This document shows positions 43,519-51,476 of a stretch of DNA of 64,000 bases, in pieces. The translations under genes and the position numbers were made by a program. This DNA is from Burkholderia cepacia (GTDB lineage: Bacteria > Pseudomonadota > Gammaproteobacteria > Burkholderiales > Burkholderiaceae): the NCBI RefSeq assembly GCF_029962485.1, contig NZ_CP073637.1, positions 1,426,001-1,490,000 on the forward strand, written 5' to 3'. The first letter of the stretch is position 1. Each line of letters begins with the position of its first letter. Under the pieces are notes generated by a model. The model made no database searches, was not told where the DNA came from, and was given only the letters and a program-made list of their open reading frames with translations.

Positions 43519-44448
43519 TCACACGTACAGGTAGCGTACGAGGTGGAAGAACACCGGCGCGGCGAAGCAGATCGAGTCGACGCGATCGAGCATTCCGCCG
43601 TGGCCGGCGATCATCGAGCCCCAGTCTTTCGTGCCAAGCGAGCGCTTGACGGCCGACAGCACGAGCCCGCCGACGAAGCCAGCGATCACGATCGCGAGCG
43701 AGATCCCGAATGCCGCGCCGAAGCTGAACGGCGTCACGCGATACAGCGATGCGCCGCACAGCGTGGCCAGCAAGCCGCCGCCGACGAAGCCTTCGATCGT
43801 CTTCGACGGCGACAGCTGAGGTGCGATCTTGCGCTTCCCGAACAGCTTGCCGACGACGTACTGCAGCACGTCGCTGATCTGCACGACGAACAGGAAGAAG
43901 AACAGCAGCAGCGCGTTCTGCCCCGCGTAGTGCGGGATGTCGAGGATCAGCACGGCCGGCGCATGGCTCAGCCCGTACACGCACACCATCAGCGCCCAGT
44001 TGATCTTCGCGTTGCGGCTCAGGAACTCGCGCGTGTCCTGCGTGAGCGCCGAGACGAGCGACATCGCGAAGAACAGGTGCACGGGCACGAAGATCGAATA
44101 CATCCCGTACCAGTTGATTCCGAGCAGCAGGTACTGCACGGGGATCGCGACGAAGAACGCGATGAACAGCGTCGTATGGTCGCTCGCGGTGGTCGGCGTG
44201 AGCGTGATGAACTCGCGCAGCGTCAGGTACGACAGCAGCGCGAACACGAGATACGTGACGTTGTTGCCGAGGCCGATCGCGATGGCCATGATCGCGATCA
44301 TCGCCCACCACGCGCGGATGCGCTGGTTCAGGTTGACGATGGTCGCGCTCTGGCCGCCGCTGCGCGCGCCGAGGATCGTGCCGATCACGGTCGCGACGAC
44401 GAGCACGGCCGTGACGCCCGCGACCAGTTCCCAGAAGATTGTTCGCAT
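43519..44448 (-). CDS. CdsA-type phosphatidate cytidylyltransferase paralogue (YnbB-like)
   Basis: An inner-membrane enzyme of 309 aa expected to make CDP-diacylglycerol from phosphatidic acid and CTP. It has about eight helices and the full CDS signature near the C-terminus: SAVKRSLGTKDWGSMI, then GHGGMLDRVDS. The length fits E. coli YnbB better than the housekeeping CdsA, and its position beside YnbA/C/D-like genes supports that. It is downstream of the acyltransferase gene on the minus strand, opposite to the rest of the cluster. Confidence 0.85.
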   Translation of the reverse strand: MRTIFWELVAGVTAVLVVATVIGTILGARSGGQSATIVNLNQRIRAWWAMIAIMAIAIGLGNNVTYLVFALLSYLTLREFITLTPTTASDHTTLFIAFFVAIPVQYLLLGINWYGMYSIFVPVHLFFAMSLVSALTQDTREFLSRNAKINWALMVCVYGLSHAPAVLILDIPHYAGQNALLLFFFLFVVQISDVLQYVVGKLFGKRKIAPQLSPSKTIEGFVGGGLLATLCGASLYRVTPFSFGAAFGISLAIVIAGFVGGLVLSAVKRSLGTKDWGSMIAGHGGMLDRVDSICFAAPVFFHLVRYLYV

Positions 44449-44485
44449 TGTTGATATCCGGAAAAGGGAGAAGAGGGCGCCGCGT

Positions 44486-45118
44486 TCAGCCCGCGGGCCG
44501 CTGCGGCGGCGCGAGCGCGACTATGGCGTCGCGCATGCGGGCGAGGAACGTCGGCTTTTCTTCCTGGGCGCCGAGCGCGTCGTTCGCGCCGAAATGCACC
44601 TTGCAGATCAGCGGCACGGGCCAGATCGCGCCCTTCGGCATGATGCGCTGCAGGTTCTCGAGGTAGACGGGCGCGAGCGCGACGTCCGGGAACTCGGTCG
44701 CGAGATGAAACAGCCCGCTCTTGAACGGCTGCGGCAGGACGTCGGCGCCGCGCGTGCCTTCCGGGAAGATGATGATCGAGTGGCCCTGCCGCAGCGCGTC
44801 GCGCACGGGGTCGAGCGGGTCGCCGCCGGATTCGCGGTGGCGGTCGATCAGCACGACGTTCAGCAGCTTCTGCGCGATGTGCCGCTTCATGTCGCTGCTG
44901 TCCCAGTAGTCGCGCGCGGCGACCGGCCGAACGACCGCGCGCACGTCGCGCGGCAGCGCGGCGAGGATCGCGAGCGTATCGATGTGGCTCGTGTGGTTCG
45001 AGAAATAGATCTTCTGCGTCGGGGATGGCGGCGCCTGATGCCAGACCGGATACGCGCCGGCGACGAGCCGCACGATGGACAGCAGGAAATCGCGCTGCCA
45101 GACGTTGAGGATGTTCAT
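44486..45118 (-). CDS. PlsC-like 1-acyl-glycerol-3-phosphate acyltransferase
   Basis: A 210-residue lysophospholipid acyltransferase. The HX4D motif is NHTSHIDTL (about residue 41), and the acceptor-binding motif is IIFPEGTRG; the C-terminal part has the usual PVYLENLQRIMPKG segment. AGGAGG is 9 bases before the ATG at 45118. It precedes the CdsA paralogue by 37 bases, so the two form a short operon making phosphatidic acid and then CDP-diacylglycerol. Confidence 0.87.
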   Translation of the reverse strand: MNILNVWQRDFLLSIVRLVAGAYPVWHQAPPSPTQKIYFSNHTSHIDTLAILAALPRDVRAVVRPVAARDYWDSSDMKRHIAQKLLNVVLIDRHRESGGDPLDPVRDALRQGHSIIIFPEGTRGADVLPQPFKSGLFHLATEFPDVALAPVYLENLQRIMPKGAIWPVPLICKVHFGANDALGAQEEKPTFLARMRDAIVALAPPQRPAG

Positions 45119-45589
45119 CGGCGCGGTGCCTCCTGCCTGCCTGCATGGCCCGCTGCGCATGCGCGGCGGGCGGGACCCCGGAATGCCGGCGCGGCAGGAT
45201 GCGCGCCGGACGGCCCTTGTTTAAATTTTTTCAAGTTCGTGGCTGCCTGTCGCAGGTCCGCGATAATCGGACGGTTCGCCGTCGTCACGCCACGTTGCGT
45301 AGCGGCGAATGCGCCGGTGGGCGGCGTGATGATCGGCTGTTGCACGAGCGCCCGTTCGCAGTTCGAAGGGGTCTTCGCTGCGATCGGGCCAGCGGATTAT
45401 CGCGAGTTTCCGTCAAAAATGCCAGATTGCCGCCGCGCGGGCGCGCCATGCGCGTGCTTGACGCATCGGGGCGGCTCGGCGACGATGAGGGCCGTCCACT
45501 GAAGGCCGACGCAGGCCGTTTTGCCGCCCGGGGCATGGCGGCGGGAACCGTGTCGGACCGTGCCGCGCGAACAATACGAATACGAAACG
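45119..45589. other. Divergent intergenic region, phospholipid-type cluster
   Basis: No gene recognised. It separates the acyltransferase-CdsA pair (minus) from the transferase-hydrolase-phosphatase genes (plus) and must hold both promoters. The stretch TTTAAATTTTTTCAAG near 45220 is the only AT-rich part. I see no clear operator. Confidence 0.45.
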
Positions 45590-46192
45590 ATGAGCCTCTA
45601 CGCACTCAAACCCAAATTCCAGAACCGTCTGCGCCCGTTCGCGAACTCGCTCGCCGAGCGCGGCGTCACGGCCAACCAGGTCACGCTGTTCGCGGCCGGC
45701 GGCTCGATCGTCGTCGGCGCACTCGCCGGGCTCGGCGTGTTTGCCCGCGCGCTGTTCCTGTTGATCCCGTTGTGGCTGTTCGTGCGGATGGCGCTCAATG
45801 CGATCGACGGAATGCTCGCGCGTGAGCACAACCAGAAGAGCACGCTCGGCGCATACCTGAACGAACTTGGCGACGTCGTGTCCGATGTCGCGCTCGTGCT
45901 GCCGTTTCTCGCGATTCCGGCGTTCGCTCCGGCGGACGTCTGGCTGTTCGCGCTGACGGCGGTGATCGTCGAATGCGCGGGGCTGATCGGCCCGCTGGTC
46001 GGTGTGAGCCGCCGCTACGACGGCCCGTTCGGCAAGAGCGACCGCGCGCTTGCGCTCGGCGCATTCGCGCTGTGGATCGGGCTCGGGTTTCCGGTCGGCG
46101 GTGTCGCCGCATGGCTGTGGCGCCTGCTGATCGTGCTGTCGATCGTGACCGTGGTGCGGCGCGTGCAGGCCGGCATCGCGGAAAAGGGTTGA
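45590..46192 (+). CDS. CDP-alcohol phosphatidyltransferase, variant motif (YnbA-like)
   Basis: A 200-residue membrane enzyme with six hydrophobic helices that swaps CMP of a CDP-lipid for an alcohol. The family motif DxxDGxxARx8GxxxDxxxD appears as NAIDGMLAR...GAYLNELGD, so Asp1 and Asp3 are Asn70 and Asn91, while Asp73 and Asp95 remain. As I recall, E. coli YnbA has the same Asn substitutions, so this is a subfamily trait and not decay. The alcohol acceptor is unknown. It begins the plus-strand operon that continues with the hydrolase-methyltransferase fusion. Confidence 0.85.
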   Translation: MSLYALKPKFQNRLRPFANSLAERGVTANQVTLFAAGGSIVVGALAGLGVFARALFLLIPLWLFVRMALNAIDGMLAREHNQKSTLGAYLNELGDVVSDVALVLPFLAIPAFAPADVWLFALTAVIVECAGLIGPLVGVSRRYDGPFGKSDRALALGAFALWIGLGFPVGGVAAWLWRLLIVLSIVTVVRRVQAGIAEKG

Positions 46193-46283
46193 AAGAGTAG
46201 TAACGGCAGTCAAAGGCAGTAGCGGTACCGGGCGTCGGAGGGCGGCGCACCAAGATACGAATAACGAAACGAGAGAAAAACAC

Positions 46284-48053
46284 ATGAGCGCACGCACGGC
46301 ACGTGAGGCCGACTTCATCACGCACGACGGCGAAACGCTGTTCTATCGTCACTGGCCCGCGACGGGCCCGCATTGCCGCGGCGCCATCGTGCTGCTGCAT
46401 CGCGGCCACGAACATTCGGCGCGTGTCGCGCACCTCGTCGACGAGCTCGACCTGCCCGATTTCGCATTCTTCGCCTGGGACGCGCGCGGCCACGGCCGTT
46501 CGCCGGGTGCGCGCGGCTACAGCCCGAGCGCGGCCGCATCGGTGCGCGACCTGCAGACCTTCGTCGAACATATTCGCGATACACATGGCATCGCGATCGA
46601 GGACATGGCCGTGGTCGGCCAGAGCGTCGGCGCGGTGCTCGCAGCGACCTGGGCGCACGACTATGCGCCGCCGATCCGCGCGCTCGTCGTCGCATCGCCG
46701 GCGTTCCACATCAAGCTCTACGTACCGTTCGCGCGGCCGGGCCTGCGGCTGATGCACAAGCTGCGCGGGCTGTTCTACGTGAACAGCTACGTAAAGCCGA
46801 AGTTCCTCACGCACGATCCGGAGCGGATCGCGAGCTACGCGTCCGATCCGCTGATCACGCGGCCGATCGCGGTCAACATGCTGCTCGACCTGCACGACAC
46901 CGCGCAGCGGATCGTCGCCGATGCGGCCGCGATCACCGTGCCGACGCAACTGCTGATCTCGGGCGCCGACTGGGTCGTGCATCGCGGCCCGCAGGATCGC
47001 TTCTTCGAACGGCTCGGCTCGGCGCGCAAGGAGCGCATCGTGCTGCCGGGCTTCTATCACGACACGCTTGGCGAGCGCGACCGCGCACAGGCGCTCGCGC
47101 CGCTGCGCGCGTTCGTGCTGCGCGAGTTCGATGCGCCGAGCCCGCGCGTGTCGCTCGCCGACGCCGACCGGCGCGGCGCGTTCCACGACGAATACGCGGC
47201 GCTCGGCCGCCCGCCCGCGAACGCGTTCGCGCGTGCGTACTGGGCGCTCACGCGCGCCGGCTTGAAAGCGGGCGGCGCGCTGTCGGACGGCATCGCGCTC
47301 GGGCTGCGGCTCGGCTTCGATTCGGGCTCGACGCTCGACTACGTGTACCGCAACCGCGCGCAGGGGCGGCTCGGCGTCGGCGCGCTGATCGACCGCACGT
47401 ATCTCGATTCGCCGGGCTGGATCGGCATCCGCCAGCGCAAGGTGCACCTGCAGGAGCTGATCGGCACGGCGATCGGCCGCCTGCGCGGCCATGGCACGCC
47501 GGTGCGGATCGTCGACATCGCGGCCGGCCACGGGCGCTACGTGCTGGATGCGATCGCGACGGCCGCCGAGCGCGACGGCGCGGCGCCCGACGACATCACG
47601 CTGCGCGACTACAGCCCGCCGAACGTGGAAGCCGGGCGTGTGCTGATCGCACAGCGCGGGCTCGAGCCGATCGCGCGCTTCGAGCGCGGCGACGCGTTCG
47701 ACGAGACGTCGCTCGCGACGCTGGAGCCGCGTCCGACGCTTGCGATCGTGTCGGGGCTGTATGAACTGTTCGGCGAGAACGCGTTGATCGAACGCTCGCT
47801 GCGCGGGCTCGCGCAGGCCGTGCCGCCGGGCGGTTATCTCGTCTATACGGGGCAGCCGTGGCATCCGCAGCTCGAATTCATCGCGCGTGCGCTGAACAAC
47901 CATCGCGGCGAGTCGACCTGGGTGATGCGGCGCCGTTCGCAGGCCGAGATGGACGAACTCGTCGCGCGAGCGGGCTTCCGCAAGCTCGATCAGCGGATCG
48001 ACGAGATGGGCATTTTCACGGTCAGCCTCGCGCAGCGGATCGACGCGTCATGA
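46284..48053 (+). CDS. Alpha/beta hydrolase-methyltransferase fusion (YnbC-like)
   Basis: A 589-residue two-domain protein. Residues 10-290 are a monoglyceride-lipase-like alpha/beta hydrolase: oxyanion LLHRGHEHS, nucleophile Ser114 in VGQSVGA, and a late Asp/His pair (ISGADWVVH; LPGFYHDTL). Residues 330-585 form a class I SAM-methyltransferase-like domain with motif I VDIAAGHGRY (near residue 411). E. coli YnbC has the same architecture. The product is not known; trimming and methylating a novel lipid headgroup is a reasonable guess. The stop overlaps the next start as ATGA. Confidence 0.85.
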   Translation: MSARTAREADFITHDGETLFYRHWPATGPHCRGAIVLLHRGHEHSARVAHLVDELDLPDFAFFAWDARGHGRSPGARGYSPSAAASVRDLQTFVEHIRDTHGIAIEDMAVVGQSVGAVLAATWAHDYAPPIRALVVASPAFHIKLYVPFARPGLRLMHKLRGLFYVNSYVKPKFLTHDPERIASYASDPLITRPIAVNMLLDLHDTAQRIVADAAAITVPTQLLISGADWVVHRGPQDRFFERLGSARKERIVLPGFYHDTLGERDRAQALAPLRAFVLREFDAPSPRVSLADADRRGAFHDEYAALGRPPANAFARAYWALTRAGLKAGGALSDGIALGLRLGFDSGSTLDYVYRNRAQGRLGVGALIDRTYLDSPGWIGIRQRKVHLQELIGTAIGRLRGHGTPVRIVDIAAGHGRYVLDAIATAAERDGAAPDDITLRDYSPPNVEAGRVLIAQRGLEPIARFERGDAFDETSLATLEPRPTLAIVSGLYELFGENALIERSLRGLAQAVPPGGYLVYTGQPWHPQLEFIARALNNHRGESTWVMRRRSQAEMDELVARAGFRKLDQRIDEMGIFTVSLAQRIDAS

Positions 48054-49459
48054 GCGAATTCGGCGGCGGAGCGCGCGGCCTGGCGGCGCAGGCGTCGGCG
48101 GCCGGCGCACGCGACGCGTCGTTCGCGCTGCGCTTTGGCTGGCTCGTGGCGATGGGCGCCGTGTTCTTCTCCACGTACGGCTTCGCGAACTGGCTCGCGG
48201 CGCGCCGTGCGGCGGTGCCGACGTTCGCGTTCGGCTGGGAGCACGCGATCCCGTTCGTGCCGTGGACGATCGTGCCGTACTGGTCGATCGATCTTCTGTA
48301 TGCGCTGTCGTTCTTCTTCTGGACGCGCCGCGACGATCTGCTCGATCACGTGAAGCGCCTGCTGACCGTGCAACTGGTGTCGGTCGCGTGCTTCATCGCG
48401 TGGCCGCTGCGCTTCGGATTCGAGCGGCCCGACGCGGGCGGCGTGGCCGGCGCGCTGTTCACGCTGCTGATGGGATTCGACAAGCCGTTCAACCAGGCGC
48501 CGTCGCTGCACATCGGCTTGCTCGTCGTGCTGTGGGCCGTCTATGCGAAGCATGTACGCGGCACGGTCGCGCGCATCGTGCTGCATCTGTGGTTCGCGGC
48601 GATCGGCGTGTCGGTGTTGACGACCTACCAGCATCACGCGATCGACGTGCCGACCGGCGCGGCCGTCGGCTGTCTCGCGCTGTTCCTGTTTCCGCTGCGC
48701 GATGTCGCGGGGCGGCTGCCGGGCGCGGATGGGGCGCCGGGTGCGGCCGGCCGTGCGCTCGCACGCCGTTATGCGTTCGGTGCGGCGCTGGTCGCGCTCG
48801 CGGCGCTGTGGTGCGTGCCGCGCGCACCGGGCTGGGCGCTGGCGGCCGGGTGGGTCGCGCTGGCGCTCGCGTGCGTTGCGTGGGCCTACCGGCGCGGCGC
48901 ACCCGGCGCGTTCCAGAAGGATGCGCACGGGCGCTTCCCGGTATTCATCCGCTGGCTGCTCGCACCGACGATCGCCGGTGCATTCGTCAATTCGCGGCTG
49001 TGGACGTTCCGGCAGCCGGCCCCGGTGCGGATCGACGAACGCGTGTCGATCGGCCGCACGCCGACGACGCGTGAAATACGGCGCCACGGCTTCACGGCGC
49101 TGGTCGATCTGACCGCCGAGATGCCGCGCTGGACGGCGGCCGATGCGTCGCTTGCGTATGCGGCCGTGCCGCAGCTCGACCTCGTCGCACCGACCGCGGC
49201 GCAGCTCGCACAGGCTGTCGCAGCGCTCGAGCGCCTGCACGGGGAAGGGCGCGACGTGCTGGTTTGCTGCGCGCTCGGCTACGGGCGCAGCGTGTTGTGC
49301 GCGGCCGCGTGGCTCGCCGCGCGGCGCGGGTTCGGCGATGCGCGCGACGCGCTGGCCGCGGTGCGCGCGGTGCGGCCGCACGCGGTGTGGTCGGACGATG
49401 GCGTGGCCGTGCTGCAGCACTGGATCGATCGCCGTCGTGGCGCGGCAGGCAGCGTGTGA
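48050..49459 (+). CDS. PAP2 phosphatase-dual-specificity phosphatase fusion (YnbD-like)
   Basis: A 469-residue inner-membrane protein. The N-terminal half has about six helices and a PAP2-type site (APSLHIG, later TTYQHHAIDVPTG with the His and Asp of the lipid phosphatase triad). After a second hydrophobic stretch, residues 330-465 form a DSP-type phosphatase with CX5R loop CALGYGR (Cys407-Arg413). E. coli YnbD has this fusion. It would remove phosphate from a lipid or its headgroup. ATGA overlap ties it to the hydrolase-methyltransferase gene. Confidence 0.87.
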   Translation: MSEFGGGARGLAAQASAAGARDASFALRFGWLVAMGAVFFSTYGFANWLAARRAAVPTFAFGWEHAIPFVPWTIVPYWSIDLLYALSFFFWTRRDDLLDHVKRLLTVQLVSVACFIAWPLRFGFERPDAGGVAGALFTLLMGFDKPFNQAPSLHIGLLVVLWAVYAKHVRGTVARIVLHLWFAAIGVSVLTTYQHHAIDVPTGAAVGCLALFLFPLRDVAGRLPGADGAPGAAGRALARRYAFGAALVALAALWCVPRAPGWALAAGWVALALACVAWAYRRGAPGAFQKDAHGRFPVFIRWLLAPTIAGAFVNSRLWTFRQPAPVRIDERVSIGRTPTTREIRRHGFTALVDLTAEMPRWTAADASLAYAAVPQLDLVAPTAAQLAQAVAALERLHGEGRDVLVCCALGYGRSVLCAAAWLAARRGFGDARDALAAVRAVRPHAVWSDDGVAVLQHWIDRRRGAAGSV

Positions 49460-49908
49460 TGCGCGATCCGTCCGCCCCGTTCCGGATTGCCGCCGCGCGC
49501 GGCGCGCTCGATGCAGGCGCGTGGGCGATCGCGGCCGCGCTGGCCGCGGCCGGCGCGGGCTGGTGGATTGCATCGGGCTGGGCGCCGGCGACGATCGCGC
49601 GCGTGCTGCTGGCGGTCGTCAGCACGGGCTCGGGGATCGCGGCGCTGTGGTACGCGGTGCGCATCGAGATCGACCGCCGGCTGTTCGCCGCGCTCGCGCG
49701 GGCGGCGGGCGACGGGGCGGTCGACGACGGGCTCGCGGCGCTCGACCGCGCGCTCGCCGATCTCGGCTGGATCGACGCGGCGAAGGCCGGGCGCTCGCTC
49801 GATGCGCGGGTGCGCGGCGCGGTCGGGCTGTGCCGGGCCGGCGTGCTGATCGCGATCGTGCAGTGGCTCGCGGTCGGGCTCGCGATTGCCGTTCCACAAA
49901 TCGGCTAG
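49459..49908 (+). CDS. Small two-helix membrane protein of the ynb-like cluster
   Basis: A 149-residue protein that starts inside the stop of the phosphatase gene (TGATG), so it is translationally coupled. Hydrophobic segments lie at about 20-40 and 45-65, a charged helical region with two LDxR/LDAR repeats follows, and a third helix closes near 125-145. I do not recognise a family. Its conservation with the cluster would make it a candidate regulatory or scaffolding subunit. Confidence 0.65.
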   Translation: MRDPSAPFRIAAARGALDAGAWAIAAALAAAGAGWWIASGWAPATIARVLLAVVSTGSGIAALWYAVRIEIDRRLFAALARAAGDGAVDDGLAALDRALADLGWIDAAKAGRSLDARVRGAVGLCRAGVLIAIVQWLAVGLAIAVPQIG

Positions 49909-49976
49909 CGCCACGACACGCCAATCATGGGCGGGCCTTTGTCCCACTTTCCAGGTGGACTTCCTCCGGGTGCGCG

Positions 49977-51028
49977 CTATGCGCACATCGCACGCTGCGA
50001 TCGCGTCCGCTTGGCCTCGTACATCGCCTGATCGGCATGCTCGATCAGCGCGGTCATCTCGGTGCCGTCGTCGGGCATCATCGCGATCCCGACGCTGACG
50101 CCGAGCCGCAACGCGCGCCCCTCGAATTCGAACGGTTCGCCGACCTGTTGCGCGAGCCGCGTGCATTGCGCGTGCGCGTCGTCGCGGGTGCCGATGTTCG
50201 GCAGGATCACCGCGAATTCGTCGCCGCCGACACGTGCGACCGTATCCGAGCGCCGCACCGCGCCCTGCATGCGCGTGGCGATCTCGCGCAGCGCGGCGTC
50301 GCCCGCGCGGTGGCCGAACCCGTCGTTGATCGGCTTCAGCCCGTCCATGTCGATGTTGAGGATGCCGAGCCGGCCGTTCGCGCGCAGCGCCGTGTGCATC
50401 GACTGCCGCAGGCGGTCGTAGAACAGCGCGCGGTTCGGCAGGCCCGTGAGCGCGTCATGTGTTGCGCGCAGGTACAGCTCGTTCGCCTCGTTGCGCGCCG
50501 CGTGAAACATCGCGGCGGCGATCAGCTCGGCCGTCAGCCGCAGCGTGCCGGCGTCGGCGGGCGAGAAACCGTCGATGTCCGGCGACATCACCTTCAGCAC
50601 GCCGACCGTCGTGTCGGCATGCGTGAGCGGCATCACGAGCATCGAGCGCAAGCCGACTCGGCGGCACGCATCGCGATCGACTCGCGGGTCGGTTTCCGAA
50701 TCGACGCAGTGCAGCAATTCGCCTTGCTGCACGCACAGGCCCGACAGGCTGCCCGAGCGGCGCAGCCGCAGCCCGAGCATCCCCGCGGCGGTGCCCGACG
50801 CGGCGCGGTACACCATGTCGTCGCCTTCCGCGAACTCGACCGCGGCGGCGCTCGCACCGGTGAGCAGCGGCACCTGCTCGGCCACATAGGCCATCACACG
50901 CTGCCGAGGTCGAGGCCGAGCTTCGCGATCTCGGTCTGTACGGCGATGACGCGCAGCAGCGTGTCGGGGGACGGGGTGGCGGTGTCGACGATTTGATTCA
51001 AGTCAGTTTTCCGTGAAAGAAAGCGCAT
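49977..51028 (-). pseudogene. GAF-GGDEF diguanylate cyclase gene, frameshifted
   Basis: A c-di-GMP cyclase whose reading frame is split. The first part (ATG 51028 to TGA 50894, ending TEIAKLGLDLGSV) is the family N-terminus; the second frame (50897 to 49977) begins MAYVAEQVPLLTGASAAAV, completing the GAF domain and then a GGDEF domain with intact GGDEF and an RRSD inhibitory site five residues before it. The junction GTGTGATGG has one TG too many compared with the expected GTGATGG. Translation might restart at the overlapping GTG or ATG, but the GAF fold would lose its first helix. Whether the cyclase still works is uncertain. It is divergent from bcsB. Confidence 0.8.
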
Positions 51029-51476
51029 CCGGCGTCGCGGGATTGCGGTAGCATACGCGCCGCCTCGCGGCAGCGCGTCCCGGGCGGTCCGCAACGGATC
51101 GCCGCCAGCCAGCCGCACCGCGCCGGCAGTATGCCGTTCGGCCCGTCCGGCGACAACGGCGCAATTCTTACCATTCGTCCCTCTCGTGCAGTATTTCCGA
51201 CGGGATTGAGGTTTTTTTCGCTTCACCGTCACGAATTCGCGTAAGTTTTGTCCTATTTTTGAGATAGTGTGACGAATGGATGCGCGCCTGTGCCAGGTGC
51301 GCGCAGCACGACGACGGCCATTAAAGAATTCGCCGCGTTGTTTCGATAAATGCATCAGGCCAGTTCGCCATATGAGGGGAAGCAGTGGGGATGTGCACTC
51401 ACGGGCATAGCTGCTTAGCGCGCGTCGGTTCCGACGTGCTTGATGACCGGATCAACAAGACTAAACGGAGGGGCGC
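51029..51476. other. Divergent promoter region, cyclase gene and bcs operon
   Basis: No gene. It should carry the cellulose-operon promoter; the AT-richer part is 51205-51280 (TTTTTTTCGCTTC, GTCCTATTTTTGAG). An imperfect inverted repeat around 51275-51310 (TGCGCGCCTG...CAGGTGCGCGCA) could be an operator. I find no convincing -24/-12 promoter. Confidence 0.4.

Noticed and set aside
45145..45825. 226-codon plus-strand ORF overlapping the CDP-alcohol transferase gene
   Set aside because: Arg/Ala-rich shadow in the wrong frame; the transferase frame has the family motif and membrane helices.
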